A stretch of 64,000 bases of DNA from Dongshaea marina (GCF_003072645.1 NZ_CP028897.1:1997658-2061657), one strand, 5' to 3'; shown: positions 19,532 to 29,529, counted from the stretch's first letter. The notes: generated by a model from the sequence alone, not told the origin. Program-made: numbers and translations.

Positions 19532-20296
19532 ATGTGTATCCGGCTTACTATCCTGATCCTGGCACTGAGTTGGAGTGCTGGCATAACTGCTGCTGGTAAT
19601 ACGGTGCGTATTGCCAGTGGGGACTATCCCCCCTATCTATCGAAGACCCTTCCCAACCAGGGGCTGCTATCCCATATCGTAACTTCTGCCTTTGGGACTC
19701 AGGAGCTTAAGGTCGAGTATGGCTATTTTCCCTGGAAGCGTACCGCCAAGCTGGTCAAGATGGGGCTGTGGGATGCATCACCGGGCTGGGTATGGAGCCA
19801 GCAGCGGGCCGAAGATTACTGGTTTAGCGATACCATAGTGGTTGGTGAGGGGGTATTTTTTTACAAGAAATCGACAGCATCCAAGCAATTTGAGTGGAGC
19901 GGCTTTAAAGAGCTGCATGGACTCAGGGTAGGGATGACTCTTGGCTACTATTACGGAAAGGATCTGGAGCGAGCCAGGAAGAATGGGGTGATCAAGGTCA
20001 GTAATCATAAAACCGATCTGGAGATCCTGATGAGCCTACTTGCCGGCAAGATAGATCTGGCTCCCTTGGATCGCTGCGTTGGCTTGTATCTCATCGACAA
20101 ACACTTCCCTGACAAAAAAGAGATCCTCACCTTTGCGGATAAGCCCTTTCAAACTAACGAGTACAAAATGATTTTTCATAAAATCAACCAGGATAGCCAA
20201 GGATTACGTGAGAAGTTTAATCAGGGCTTACAAAGCCTGGATCTAAAAGATAACCTCAAAGACTTCGACCGATACAAGTGTTTGCGTGGGAGTTAA
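19532..20296 (+). CDS. periplasmic substrate-binding protein, SBP_bac_3 type
   Basis: A 254-residue secreted protein with signal peptide (RLTILILALSWSAGITAAG). The mature start TVRIASGDYPPYLSKTLPNQG is typical of amino-acid-type family 3 binding proteins with a glycine-rich pocket, followed by VEYGYFPWKRTAKLV, KELHGLRVGMTLGYYYG and LLAGKIDLAPLDRCVGLYLI. GGAG lies before the ATG. No transporter partner genes are adjacent. Many such orphan proteins occur in aquatic gammaproteobacteria; the ligand is unknown. Confidence 0.82.
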   Translation: MCIRLTILILALSWSAGITAAGNTVRIASGDYPPYLSKTLPNQGLLSHIVTSAFGTQELKVEYGYFPWKRTAKLVKMGLWDASPGWVWSQQRAEDYWFSDTIVVGEGVFFYKKSTASKQFEWSGFKELHGLRVGMTLGYYYGKDLERARKNGVIKVSNHKTDLEILMSLLAGKIDLAPLDRCVGLYLIDKHFPDKKEILTFADKPFQTNEYKMIFHKINQDSQGLREKFNQGLQSLDLKDNLKDFDRYKCLRGS

Positions 20297-20329
20297 GCTC
20301 AAGGACAGGTATCGACAATCACTAAATTC

Positions 20330-20360
20330 GCCAGGGCACGGTATTATGCCGGGCCCTGGC
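20330..20360. terminator. hairpin between convergent genes
   Basis: GCCAGGGC / GCCCTGGC with an extra 3-bp inner stem lies 34 nt past the binding-protein stop. No T run follows on either strand, so termination is uncertain. Confidence 0.4.
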
Positions 20361-20407
20361 AAGCTTCAGGGGGAAGCAGCTCCGGCCGGCTTAGCCTGGG
20401 AGAGCGC

Positions 20408-21694
20408 CTAATCGCGCCAGGCCTGGATCAGGGTATTTCTGGGGGTGATTCCCCGTTCACAGAACTGGCTCATCTCAACCCGGTAACCCTGCTCCTCAAG
20501 ATAGAGGACCCTATCCAGCAGCAGCCACCACTCCAAGGCTTTTCGAAAGCCAAGACGCGCCTTCTCGAGGCGTTGAATGCGGGCGAGTTTCTGCCCGGCC
20601 CTATGTAAAATATCCTGGAAGTCCACTTCTCCCGGCAGGGAAAGCTGCTGCCAGTGGGCCATCTTGATGCAATAGTCCTCAAAAGTGCCGGATAGCTGGG
20701 CCTTATTGATTGAGGGGGTCGGCTGATATCGGTCACATCCGGTGAGCTGACGCTGCAGCAGATCATAGCCGGTTCGCCACAGGAGCTCCTGTTGGCGCAG
20801 CCGTTTGACCCGCTCCCCTCCGGTTACTGTTTCCATCACCGCCAGGCGCAGCTGTGAACGGGTTAAGGTTAATTCAGAGTTCTGTCCGGCCCTGGAAAGA
20901 GCCTGGTAGTGCGGTTCTTTGGTCAGGTGATAGCAGCAAGGGGAGAGCGCTATCTGCGGTGCATGGTGCCGGCAGGCATGGCTGAGCATGGCCTTGTGCA
21001 GATCACCACAGGCGTGCAGGGCGGTATGTAAGCTGACTTTCGAATTATCCAGGCTCAGAGCTGGGTCAAGCACATCCTGCTTGATGAGGCTGACATCTGC
21101 CTGTTGCTGCTGATTCAGCAAGGTGCCCTGCTCACACAGTTTGGGATCATACTCAAGCGCCAACACCCTTTGCCGGCTAGCAAAGTGAAGTTGACGCGCC
21201 AGGTGACCCTTGCCTGAGCACCAGTCAATAATCGGGCCTGCTGGAGACTTGCCAGCTGTGACTGCCGAGGTAAAACTCATGATCTGGGTAAGCTTGCGGC
21301 CCGGGATCCCCACATCACTGAATTTGGGAGCTGATAGCAGGGGAGCCTGGCCAGGAGCGATTTGCCATCTCTCTAACAGCGCCAGCTCGGGCAGGAAGTT
21401 TTGAGTCCAGGCGATGAGATTAGATTCATCTTCGAGCTCTTCAAGCTCATCATCACTGAGATTTTGCAGTGCATCGGCAAGCTCGCCATGATCGCTTAGC
21501 CAGCTCGGGTGATCCTGAGTAAAAGGGGATTCACGCCAGATCGGCTGAAATTGAACCAGCAGGCAATCGATCCCGTTAAAGGCATCCTGATAATTGAGTG
21601 AGCTGAGGCTGGAGGAGAGCATAGGGTGTCCGATAACAATGAAAGGCCTCATGCCCGGAATACGGCCACCTTGCCGAGGTGCAATTGTAATCAC
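20408..21694 (-). CDS. SAM-dependent methyltransferase, Methyltransf_32 type
   Basis: About 400-428 residues. The middle holds IIDWCSGKGHLARQLHF (SAM-binding loop with the WCSGKGHL form of the Methyltransf_32 family), VLALEYDPKLC, and HTALHACGDLHKAML followed by ALSPCCYHL, a CCYH motif also typical of this family. Substrate unknown; relatives include METTL25-like proteins. The N-terminus is uncertain: the first frame start is a GTG at 21694, and ATGs at residues 15 and 25 are possible; none has a strong ribosome site. Confidence 0.8.
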   Translation of the reverse strand: MITIAPRQGGRIPGMRPFIVIGHPMLSSSLSSLNYQDAFNGIDCLLVQFQPIWRESPFTQDHPSWLSDHGELADALQNLSDDELEELEDESNLIAWTQNFLPELALLERWQIAPGQAPLLSAPKFSDVGIPGRKLTQIMSFTSAVTAGKSPAGPIIDWCSGKGHLARQLHFASRQRVLALEYDPKLCEQGTLLNQQQQADVSLIKQDVLDPALSLDNSKVSLHTALHACGDLHKAMLSHACRHHAPQIALSPCCYHLTKEPHYQALSRAGQNSELTLTRSQLRLAVMETVTGGERVKRLRQQELLWRTGYDLLQRQLTGCDRYQPTPSINKAQLSGTFEDYCIKMAHWQQLSLPGEVDFQDILHRAGQKLARIQRLEKARLGFRKALEWWLLLDRVLYLEEQGYRVEMSQFCERGITPRNTLIQAWRD

Positions 21695-21723
21695 TAACCG
21701 TTCAGTTGCAATAATTGTGAAGG

Positions 21724-21763
21724 GAAAAATAGCACCGCAGTGTCATCATGGGACGACACTGCG
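21724..21763 (-). terminator. terminator of the nucleoside hydrolase gene
   Basis: Read leftward, a 9-bp perfect stem (CGCAGTGTC / GACACTGCG) with a 10-nt loop is followed by a short spacer and TATTTTT, 14 nt past the stop of the hydrolase gene. Confidence 0.7.
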
Positions 21764-21776
21764 CTTTAACAGGGGG

Positions 21777-22715
21777 CTAATTATAGAATTTGAGACGCTC
21801 GAGCAGCAGGTTTACAAACTGCAGGCGATCCACATCAACGACCAGCTCACAATTTGCCGGGTTAGCGGTCAGATTGTAGTAGTCTACGACTGTCATACCA
21901 CGAGTTAATTCACCGGTTGTTTCCACGCCCACCCAGCACTCCTGGGTAGTAAAGATCTCGGGGGCCAGCAACCAGGCGATGGTGCAGGGATCGTGCAGAG
22001 GCGCTCCATCAAAGCCCCACTTGGGATCCTTGTGGTAGATGCAGAAGTAGTCGAGAAGGTCGGCCACTATCCGGGCGACCGGGTTACCGATCTCGCGGAT
22101 CATGCTGATCTCATGCTCATGGATCTGTGCCCTGTGAGTGACATCCAGGCCGCACATGGTAATCGGGATCCCCGACTCGAAGACCGCCTTGGCGGCTTCC
22201 GGATCGACATAGATATTGAATTCAGCCGCCGGGGTCCAGTTCCCGAGAGCCGCTCCGGCTCCACCCATCAGCACAATCCGCTCAATATTGGTTTGAAGCT
22301 CAGGGTAGGTCGCCAGTAGCAGGGCGATATTGGTCAGGGGGCCGGTGGGTACCAGGGTGACCGGTTCCCGGGAGTTACATATTTTTTGTGCCATCAACTC
22401 CACGGCATGCAGTGGCTCGGGGTCGAAGCCTGGCTCGGGAAGAATGGGGCCATCCAGCCCCGATTCACCATGCACAGAGTCGGCGATGATGAGATCGCGG
22501 AGCAGAGGTTTGCTCGCTCCCGAGGCAACCGGGATATCTGTGCGCTTTAACAGAGTCAGGATACGCAGGGCATTATTCAGGGTCTTGGGCTGGGTCTGGT
22601 TTCCGGCACTGGTTGTGACCGCAAGGGTCGATAGCTCGGGGCTGGCAAAAGCAAGGATCAGATTGATGGCATCATCATGACCAGGATCACAATCGATAAT
22701 AATTGGACGAGACAT
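21777..22715 (-). CDS. rihA: pyrimidine-type ribonucleoside hydrolase
   Basis: 312 residues, equal to RihA (311). The calcium-binding [15 protein letters not shown] at the N-terminus, [37 protein letters not shown] and [17 protein letters not shown] are the inosine/uridine nucleoside hydrolase signature. It splits ribonucleosides to base and ribose in the cytoplasm for salvage. The start at 22715 has GAGG 7 nt upstream; the frame extends 45 codons further but that part is low-complexity. RihA versus RihB cannot be fully separated by eye. Confidence 0.9.
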   Translation of the reverse strand: MSRPIIIDCDPGHDDAINLILAFASPELSTLAVTTSAGNQTQPKTLNNALRILTLLKRTDIPVASGASKPLLRDLIIADSVHGESGLDGPILPEPGFDPEPLHAVELMAQKICNSREPVTLVPTGPLTNIALLLATYPELQTNIERIVLMGGAGAALGNWTPAAEFNIYVDPEAAKAVFESGIPITMCGLDVTHRAQIHEHEISMIREIGNPVARIVADLLDYFCIYHKDPKWGFDGAPLHDPCTIAWLLAPEIFTTQECWVGVETTGELTRGMTVVDYYNLTANPANCELVVDVDRLQFVNLLLERLKFYN

Positions 22716-22897
22716 GGTTTTCCTCGGTCTGGTTGAAGGCTGACTGCTCATGCTAGCCCGAAGCTGGCTATTTGTGTAAATCCCATTGTTGTTTTTTGAG
22801 CCAGGGCTCATTTCCGCCAAGGAGCTGATTGATATGTGCTCAATAGACACTCTTCTTTAATGGCTATACTTGGGGTGTATGCCATGGAGGGTGTGTC

Positions 22898-23326
22898 ATG
22901 AGACGAGTATGTGTGTTGTTGTTTACTTTTGTCCCCATGTTGGCACATGGCAATTTTTTACACTGTAGTGGGGCAGAGCAAAAGGACTCATCCAATCAAC
23001 TGACGCTCAATCTGGAACTACCTAAGGCGATGGATCTCAGTGCAACCCTGAGTGATCGGGAGGGAGATGTGACGACCCTTCTGAGCTCCCTTGCGGTTGG
23101 TCAGGGTAAAATTGAGGTCAAGCATGGCACCAATGAGCCCAGGGAGCATACCCTCATTGTGACTCAACTCCCGGATAATGAGATGGATGTTCCCCTGGTG
23201 GGGTTCTACATCTTCCGTCACAACGTCCATGTGCTCAAAGCGGATCTATATAGTAAAGAGCGACCCTTCTATCTGTTCTCTCCCCTCTACAAGGGCGCAG
23301 CTCTATTCACCGGAAGCTGTGATTGA
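22898..23326 (+). CDS. secreted hypothetical protein, 142 aa
   Basis: N-terminal signal peptide (RRVCVLLFTFVPMLAHG) and a small mature domain with two cysteines (HCSGAEQ near the N-terminus and FTGSCD at the C-terminus), which could form a disulphide closing the domain. It is mainly beta by appearance. Family not recognised. Confidence 0.6.
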   Translation: MRRVCVLLFTFVPMLAHGNFLHCSGAEQKDSSNQLTLNLELPKAMDLSATLSDREGDVTTLLSSLAVGQGKIEVKHGTNEPREHTLIVTQLPDNEMDVPLVGFYIFRHNVHVLKADLYSKERPFYLFSPLYKGAALFTGSCD

Positions 23327-23421
23327 AGAGGTTTTACCCGGTGTAAATAGATAGTAAAATGCCCGTTACATTCAGGGGCATTCCCTCTTTTTATCTTTGG
23401 AAATTTATCTTTGGATTGTCG

Positions 23422-23823
23422 ATGACCAAGAAAGATCTATCTGTTTCACTCCTACAGCGGCTTTTCTCTTTAGTGATGAGCTCCCTGTTGCATGGCGCGA
23501 TTGTCGCGGTCCTGCTCTATTATGTGGCTCCGAGCTGGGTCGATCTCTACTCCTACTGGTTATTTGGTGCTGCACTGCTGGTGACCCTGGTGATTGTTGG
23601 CTCAGATGCTCTTCAGTCTGCTCTTGGGATCTCCTGTGCCGGTAAGGGGTGGCGATTGCTCCACCAGGGGAAGCTTGAAGATCAGCCGGTGGTTATCGCC
23701 CGTGATACCCTGGGGCGTAAGCGGGTATTTGTCTACCAGCAGGGCTGGAGCTTGCCCAGTGGCAGCCGGGTGACCAACAGCCGCACCCTGCGGTGGCTCG
23801 ATGGGATCAAGGCAAGCGGCTAA
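23422..23823 (+). CDS. small membrane protein of unknown function
   Basis: 133 residues from the ATG at 23422; the frame also allows an ATG 21 codons earlier. Two hydrophobic helices (SSLLHGAIVAVLLYYVA and YWLFGAALLVTLVIVGSDAL) are followed by a soluble C-terminus (GKLEDQPVVIARDTLGRKR). It is 95 nt after the preceding secreted protein and may be co-transcribed. No family recognised. Confidence 0.6.
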   Translation: MTKKDLSVSLLQRLFSLVMSSLLHGAIVAVLLYYVAPSWVDLYSYWLFGAALLVTLVIVGSDALQSALGISCAGKGWRLLHQGKLEDQPVVIARDTLGRKRVFVYQQGWSLPSGSRVTNSRTLRWLDGIKASG

Positions 23824-23891
23824 GGCTAAGGGGCCGTAACGATAGATGGCCCCCTTGGTTGTCCCGGGGTGATGCTTTGCCAAACAATCGA

Positions 23892-25106
23892 TTAGCTGAG
23901 GCAAAGCTCCAGGCTATCGAGTGTTTCCAGGTTGTGGTAGTTGGCCAGGACCTCGGCATTTTGCAGGTGGCGGCGGAGCAGATCCTGAGCTGCCATCGTG
24001 ATGAGCTGCTGCATCAATGGATGGGGCCAGCGACCGATGCGCAGGTTTTTACCCCAAAATTGCTCCCGGGTCACCAGCGCAATGCTGACGCCATCGGTCT
24101 CTCTTCCCAGGCTGGATGTTCCAACCAGTAGCAGGTATTGACAGCCCAGGCCGGAAAACTGTTGGCGGGCCAGGCTTGCAAGCTGTTCCAGCTCAACGGG
24201 GAGGGCTGGCAGCCAGCTGCCATGCTTGAGATATTCACCCTCGCTCAGGGCCTGAGTCAGCAGGCCGCCGCTAAAGTTCTCGATCACACATACACTGTGC
24301 TTATCCAGCTGCTGGTTAAACCAGCCCCCCATGCTGGGAGTATCGCCGCTTCCCATCAGGTAGTGTCCCAGCTTCTGTGCCAGAAAGGCTTCGCTCTGAT
24401 CCAGGGCAAGTTTGGGATCATCAAGCCCCCTGGCGATCAGCTTGAGTTCTATGGTGGGGAGGTCGGAGCGATAACCCAGGGTGACTCCCTCGGGCCACAG
24501 ATGGTCTTTAAACTGATCACTGAGCCAGGACTCAGAGAGGCCAAAACTGTAGTAGCGGCGCAACCGGGTCTGTTGTGTCAGCTCGCTTTGCTGGCGAATC
24601 GCCGGCAGGATCTGATGCTCGATCATCTCAAAGAACTCTGAGGGCACTCCCGGGGTAAAAAAGAGCGTCGCCCGGTTAAGCTTGAGGCTAAAGCCACAGG
24701 CGGTTCCACAGGGGTTATCGATGAGTTTTGCTCCTTCGGGAAGCAGCGCCTGTTTACGGTTACTCACGGGCATGACTCGGCCCCTGTCCCGGTAGAAGGT
24801 TTCAAGCTCTTCGAGCCAGCGACTGTCCTCAACCAGCTCAAGATTTGCGGCCTTCGCAGCCGCCTCGGCAGTCAGATCATCCTCGGTGGGGCCCAGACCG
24901 CCGTTCACTATGATGATATCAGCCAGCAGGCTTCGTTCATTAAACAGGTCGATCAATGCACTGAGTTCATCGCCCACGGTGGAGCGGCGACTCATCTCCA
25001 GCCCCTCATCGAGCAGGGTTCGGGCAAGCCAGGCTGCATTACTATCCACGATGAGCCCGCTCAGGACTTCATCTCCGGTGGAGATCATTTCGATGATAGG
25101 GTTCAT
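23892..25106 (-). CDS. CinA-like protein (YfaY type)
   Basis: 404 residues. The N-terminal domain is of the MoaB/Mog type: IEMISTGDEVLSGLIVDSNA, IIVNGGLGPTEDDLTAEAAA and LFFTPGVPSEFFEMIEH. The C-terminal third is a diverged CinA deamidase domain (IENFSGGLLTQALSEGE in place of the usual E-S-C-T-GG motif). Enterics have such a CinA-like protein (YfaY) whose role is unclear; classical CinA proteins act in NMN deamidation. The weakened C-terminal motif suggests reduced or altered deamidase activity. Confidence 0.85.
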   Translation of the reverse strand: MNPIIEMISTGDEVLSGLIVDSNAAWLARTLLDEGLEMSRRSTVGDELSALIDLFNERSLLADIIIVNGGLGPTEDDLTAEAAAKAANLELVEDSRWLEELETFYRDRGRVMPVSNRKQALLPEGAKLIDNPCGTACGFSLKLNRATLFFTPGVPSEFFEMIEHQILPAIRQQSELTQQTRLRRYYSFGLSESWLSDQFKDHLWPEGVTLGYRSDLPTIELKLIARGLDDPKLALDQSEAFLAQKLGHYLMGSGDTPSMGGWFNQQLDKHSVCVIENFSGGLLTQALSEGEYLKHGSWLPALPVELEQLASLARQQFSGLGCQYLLLVGTSSLGRETDGVSIALVTREQFWGKNLRIGRWPHPLMQQLITMAAQDLLRRHLQNAEVLANYHNLETLDSLELCLS

Positions 25107-25287
25107 GTTATTCCTTTGTTCAAGTCTGAGGGCTGATGCCTGTCTGGTTTTCTAATTAGAGGCAATTTAACACCCAATTTCAACCGTACCCGGGATTATT
25201 CAATATTTGATAGTTATAATGCTTTGTTAAGCTAGAATGTCCATCTCAATTGACTTAATGAGATTTAAAAAGGAGTGCTTTTTGATT

Positions 25288-25827
25288 ATGAAGCGTATTC
25301 TATTGTTGTCTGTTTTGTTCGTTTTTGCGCCTATTGCATTTGCACAGGGAGCAAATATGAGTGTATTTCAGGCGATTAATCAGCGGTTGACCTATATGCA
25401 GGATGTCGCCCTATATAAAGCTCAGCATAAGCTACCTATTGAGGACAGCACTCGCGAAGCTGTGGTGTTAAAGAAGGCTCAGGCCCAGGCAAGTCAAGCT
25501 GGGTTGGATCCTCAAACCATATCAGCATTTTTTAAAGCGCAGATCAATGCAGCCAAAGCGATCCAGTATCGTTATCGAGCTCAGTGGCTCTCTGATCCAC
25601 AATCAATGGACAAACAGCCAAGGGATTTGGTAAAGGTTGTTAGGCCTGCACTGATCACTCTCGGTGATCAGATCGTGTTGAAAATCAAGGCTCACTTGCA
25701 ACAGAAGGGACCCTTTACCCAAGAGGAGCGGTCACAATTTTTCCAGCAGATGAAGGTAAAAAATTTGTCGAGTAGTGATAAATCAATGCTTTATGATGCC
25801 TTAATGCAGATCCGTTTAAAGAAGTAA
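25288..25827 (+). CDS. periplasmic chorismate mutase (AroQ gamma type)
   Basis: 179 residues with a clear signal peptide (MKRILLLSVLFVFAPIAFAQ). The all-helical mature part has the R-L-x-Y-M-x-x-V-A-x-x-K pattern near its start (NQRLTYMQDVALYKAQH), then FFKAQINAAKAIQYRYRAQW, typical of secreted AroQ-gamma chorismate mutases, which convert chorismate to prephenate outside the cytoplasm. AAGGAG lies 12 nt before ATG 25288; a TTG two codons upstream is better spaced and is an alternative start. The biological role of the exported form is unknown. Confidence 0.85.
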   Translation: MKRILLLSVLFVFAPIAFAQGANMSVFQAINQRLTYMQDVALYKAQHKLPIEDSTREAVVLKKAQAQASQAGLDPQTISAFFKAQINAAKAIQYRYRAQWLSDPQSMDKQPRDLVKVVRPALITLGDQIVLKIKAHLQQKGPFTQEERSQFFQQMKVKNLSSSDKSMLYDALMQIRLKK

Positions 25828-25844
25828 GCTTTTTCCAATGGACT

Positions 25845-25874
25845 AAAGAGCCCAAACCATGGTTGGGGCTCTTT
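25845..25874. terminator. bidirectional terminator
   Basis: AAAGAGCCC / GGGCTCTTT with an inner AACC / GGTT stem, flanked by A and T tracts, lies between the convergent chorismate mutase and SLC13 genes and can serve both. Confidence 0.8.
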
Positions 25875-25909
25875 ATGCTTAACGATGGATTTGCGGTGGT
25901 AATAGCGAA

Positions 25910-27274
25910 TTAGTTCACTATATTCCCCACAAAGTAAGCAAAGATGGTGAGGAGCAGGGTGCAGATCAGGTTGAGCACGATCCCCATCCGCATCATCTCC
26001 CGCTGACGAATATGGCCACTGGCAAAAACGATGGCATTGGGAGGCGTGGCCACCGGCAGCATGAAGGCGCAGGAGGCGGCTACCCCGATCAGCACCGACA
26101 TCACTATGGGGGAGACCCCAAGGGCTTCGGCCACGGTAGCGAATACCGGGACCAGCAGGGCTGCGCTGGCGGTGTTACTGGCAAGCTCAGTGAGTGCGAC
26201 CACAAAGGCGGTGATCACCAGCAGCACCCAGAACAGGTTTGCTTCTGCCAGCAGGGTACGGATCTGCTCCGCCAGAAACAGCGAGGTGCCGGTGATCTTG
26301 AGGATCACGCTCAGGGTGAGGCCGCCGCCAAACAGCAGCAGAACGCCCCAGTCGGTGGCCTTATCCACATCCTTCCACTCGGCACAGCGGGTGATCCCAA
26401 GCAGCACGATCGCCAGCAGGGCGGTCAAGCTATCCAGTCCCTTGATCCCACCGAGCATCTGCGAGATAGGCCGGGAGAAGATCCACAGGCAGACCGTCAG
26501 GGCGAAGATGGCGAGGGTCAGTTTTCGCTCCCGGGTCCAGTGAAATTTTTCTAAGGTCACCTCAAAGCGGGAGGAGAGCTCTGGCCTGAGGAGCAGGTAC
26601 AAAATGACCACCATGCAGGGGAGCATTACCAATACGACCGGGATCCCAAACTCCATCCACTGCAGGAAATCCAGACCCGCCTGCGCGGCGGCGATGGCAT
26701 TGGGGGGGCTACCGACCAGGGTGCCGATACCACCGATACTGGCAGAGTATGCGATCCCCAGCAACACAAACACATAGGTGGAGCGCTGCTTTTTCTCATC
26801 CAGCTGGCTGAGTAGCCCCAAGGCAAGGGGGAGCATCATCGCGGTCGTTGCCGTGTTACTGATCCACATTGACAGGGCGGCGGTGACGGCAAACAGCAGA
26901 AGGGTTGCGACTCCGAGATTGCCCTTTGAGAGGGCAATTAACTTACCGGCGATCGCCTTATCCAGGGCTTGTCGGCTCAGGGCTGCCGCCAGGGCAAAGC
27001 CACCGAGGAACAGGAAAATAATTGGGTTAGCAAAGCTTGCCAGGGAAGACTTGACCGAAAAGATCCCGAGCAGGGCTCCAAGAAGCGGCACCAGCAAAGC
27101 GGTAATGCTGATATGGATCGCTTCGGTCAGCCATAAGATGGCGATAAAGATCAGCAGGCTCAGTCCCTTGGTGACCATGGGGTCAAAGGGAAGCATCTTG
27201 AGCAGGGTGATCAACAGGATGATGTCGATCGCGAGTATCCAGGATTTGATAGAGAGCGGGGATTTAAGGGGCAT
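25910..27274 (-). CDS. SLC13 (DASS) family anion transporter
   Basis: 454 residues, about 11-12 hydrophobic helices. [20 protein letters not shown] and a second-half [20 protein letters not shown] carry the two S-N-T motifs that bind sodium and substrate in the divalent-anion:sodium symporter family; [16 protein letters not shown] is the usual C-terminal signature. It probably imports di- or tricarboxylates (or sulphate) with sodium. No regulator or catabolic partner lies next to it. Confidence 0.9.
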   Translation of the reverse strand: MPLKSPLSIKSWILAIDIILLITLLKMLPFDPMVTKGLSLLIFIAILWLTEAIHISITALLVPLLGALLGIFSVKSSLASFANPIIFLFLGGFALAAALSRQALDKAIAGKLIALSKGNLGVATLLLFAVTAALSMWISNTATTAMMLPLALGLLSQLDEKKQRSTYVFVLLGIAYSASIGGIGTLVGSPPNAIAAAQAGLDFLQWMEFGIPVVLVMLPCMVVILYLLLRPELSSRFEVTLEKFHWTRERKLTLAIFALTVCLWIFSRPISQMLGGIKGLDSLTALLAIVLLGITRCAEWKDVDKATDWGVLLLFGGGLTLSVILKITGTSLFLAEQIRTLLAEANLFWVLLVITAFVVALTELASNTASAALLVPVFATVAEALGVSPIVMSVLIGVAASCAFMLPVATPPNAIVFASGHIRQREMMRMGIVLNLICTLLLTIFAYFVGNIVN

Positions 27275-27419
27275 TGTTTTTACTTCGGTGCAACATGGTA
27301 ACCCCGATGTTACATTAACGGGGCCGGATTGAGGATATTCGGGGAGTTAAACAGTGAAATAGCTCACAGCCAGGCGTTGTTTAAGGGGCAGAGGCACAGG
27401 TGTAGATGGCTGGTTTTAG

Positions 27420-27635
27420 TTACTTGTTGCTAAACCGTTCAACAACCCAGCCGCTGGGCTCCAGAGCAAGATAGCCATGTCGGTCAAAGAACCAGCCATC
27501 GATATAGCCCTGTTGGCGCATCTGTTTCAGGTTATACCAAGCCTCCCGGGCTTCGGCACGGGCCTGATCTTCATCGTAAAAGGCGCGAAAGTAATCGGTT
27601 AATGCTTCAAGGGATACAGATTGTGAGACGCTCAT
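27420..27635 (-). CDS. small hypothetical protein, 71 aa
   Basis: A short, acidic-then-aromatic protein (LTDYFRAFYDEDQARAEARE, YIDGWFFDRHGYLALEPSGW) with no signal or membrane segment. GGAG lies 9 nt before the ATG. Function not recognised. Confidence 0.6.
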   Translation of the reverse strand: MSVSQSVSLEALTDYFRAFYDEDQARAEAREAWYNLKQMRQQGYIDGWFFDRHGYLALEPSGWVVERFSNK

Positions 27636-27773
27636 GGGGATACTCCACCCTGGGACTCTGATCCAATAGTAGCCAATGAGCCGGCCGAGTGGCCGACTCG
27701 AATGCGTATATTTGGCTAAAAAGTTTCAGATTTGAGAGGAGCGGATCAAACGAGCAGGGCGGAACCCTGGTGA

Positions 27774-28193
27774 TCAGTAACGTCCGAAATCACTCTTGGG
27801 TGGATGACGCTGATCTTTGGGGTGCCAGAACTCATCAAATCCGGTATTGAGGCTGGTCCCCTGGCGAAGCTGGATGATAAAGCGGTAGCCAAAGTCGGGA
27901 AGGAAGCCATCTGAGCCTGAATTAATAAAGCGAAATGATGCAATAAGGGTAAATATAAGCAGCACCGCCACCACGATTAATATCGGCAGGTTATGGCACT
28001 TTTGGCCATGGTATTTAGCGATCGCTTGTTGATCATTTTCAGCGCTGAGACGGCTGACAATCCGGTAGCCCTCGCCGATGAGCCTGTTCACACGCTTACG
28101 CTCCCAGGCATTATCCCGCTCTATGGCGATAATAGATTTTGATTTTTTTAATAATAGAAAAATCTGTTCAGTCACAAAAGAATGCCTCAGCAC
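27774..28193 (-). CDS. hypothetical single-pass membrane protein, 139 aa
   Basis: A basic cytoplasmic N-terminal part, one strong transmembrane helix (LPILIVVAVLLIFTLIASF) and a short C-terminal tail. Family not recognised; the first 15 residues may not be part of the protein, since no good ribosome site was seen. Confidence 0.5.
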   Translation of the reverse strand: MLRHSFVTEQIFLLLKKSKSIIAIERDNAWERKRVNRLIGEGYRIVSRLSAENDQQAIAKYHGQKCHNLPILIVVAVLLIFTLIASFRFINSGSDGFLPDFGYRFIIQLRQGTSLNTGFDEFWHPKDQRHPPKSDFGRY

Positions 28194-28698
28194 GATTGAG
28201 ATGGATAAATAAAAGTAAGCTTTATATTTCTTTTTGGGTGACTCTTTCAGAGCCTGAGTGCTTACCCTGGTAACATCTTCTTATCTGTTAAAAGAACTCG
28301 AATGGCTCTTTTATTTCGAATTAGTGGTTCAGGTTATAGAAAAAAAGACCGGGCTGTCAATTTTTGGCGTGATGTTCTGTGATGGCGCTCCCCTTGAGAC
28401 TGGCGGTTCGGTTAATCCGTAAGCTGAAGAGGGAGAGATGTCATCGCTAGTTTAGCGACTCTCATCCCCGGGCGCAGTCGATTTCTAAGCATTATGGTTT
28501 TTAATGTATTCCTCCCTGATGCCGTGAGTTTATTTATTGGGAGCTTTATTCAGGTGCTCCTGAATTTTTAACTGCTTCTAAAGTATCCGTTCGCTGAAAA
28601 AGAGCACGGCTTTTCGTGGCAGGGCTGGCCAGTTGATCCCATCAGGGGCTATAATCGCGACCCTATACAAAGGCTCAGAATCAACAGAAGGCAGACTC
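28194..28698. other. intergenic, nothing recognised
   Basis: About 500 nt of mixed, AT-richer sequence between two divergent genes. No gene, RNA fold or repeat copy was identified. Confidence 0.5.
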
Positions 28699-29529
28699 AT
28701 GATTGAGATTGGAAAGATGAACACCCTGACGGTGCTCAAAGAGGTGAGTTTTGGGGTTTACCTCGACGGCAAGCAGCTTGGTGAGATCTTGCTCCCTCGA
28801 CGCTATGTTCCCGAAGGCTGTGAGCCTGGCCAGCGTGTTGAAGTTTTTATCTATCTCGATTCAGAGGATATGCTGATCGCGACCACTCAAAAGCCCCGCG
28901 CTTGTGTGGGAGAGTTTGCCTCGATGCGGGTCAAGTCTCTTACCAAGGTTGGCGCATTCCTGGATTGGGGGTTGGATAAGGATCTGTTACTGCCCTTTGG
29001 TGAATATAAGCAGAGCCTTGAAGAGGGGCGCAGCTATCTGGTGTATGTCTATCTGGATAACAGCGAGCGCCTGTGTGCGACCACTAAGGTGGATCGTTAC
29101 CTGGACAAGACGCCCGCGACCTATGTGCCGGGAGAGGCAGTGGATCTGGTGATCGCGGATAAGACCGAGCTTGGCTATAAGGCGATCGTCAATGGTGAGC
29201 ACTGGGGCGTATTGTATGAGAACGAACTGTTCCGCCGGGTGAAGCGCGGCTATCGGACCAAGGGCTTTATTAAGAAGGTGCGCGATGATGGAAAGATTGA
29301 TCTGACCCTGGAGAAGCCGGGCTATCTGCGGCTGGATGAGGTCGGTCAGGCAATCATCCGCAGGTTAGAGATCAATGATGGTTTTCTGCCACTCAATGAT
29401 AAGAGTGATCCTGAATCGATCCGTGATGCATTTGGCATCAGTAAAAAGGTGTTTAAGAATTCGATTGGATCCCTCTATAAGCAGCGGCTGATCCGAATTG
29501 AGGCGGATGGCATCTACCTGAGCGAATAA
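28699..29529 (+). CDS. CvfB-like S1-domain RNA-binding protein
   Basis: 276 residues. It shows three S1-like beta-barrels followed by a winged-helix end, the CvfB/YitL layout: LLPRRYVPEGCEPGQRVEVF, VGAFLDWGLDKDLLLPFGE, YKAIVNGEHWGVLYENELF, then a C-terminal DAFGISKKVFKNSIGSLYKQ helix-turn-helix. Family members bind RNA; in Staphylococcus CvfB affects virulence gene expression. AAGG precedes ATG 28699. A strong terminator follows. Confidence 0.88.
   Translation: MIEIGKMNTLTVLKEVSFGVYLDGKQLGEILLPRRYVPEGCEPGQRVEVFIYLDSEDMLIATTQKPRACVGEFASMRVKSLTKVGAFLDWGLDKDLLLPFGEYKQSLEEGRSYLVYVYLDNSERLCATTKVDRYLDKTPATYVPGEAVDLVIADKTELGYKAIVNGEHWGVLYENELFRRVKRGYRTKGFIKKVRDDGKIDLTLEKPGYLRLDEVGQAIIRRLEINDGFLPLNDKSDPESIRDAFGISKKVFKNSIGSLYKQRLIRIEADGIYLSE

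Noticed and set aside
19356-19556. Small frame with a hydrophobic stretch just before the binding-protein gene
   Set aside because: It overlaps the next gene, lacks a good ribosome site and shows no recognised family; it could be a leader peptide but the support is too weak.
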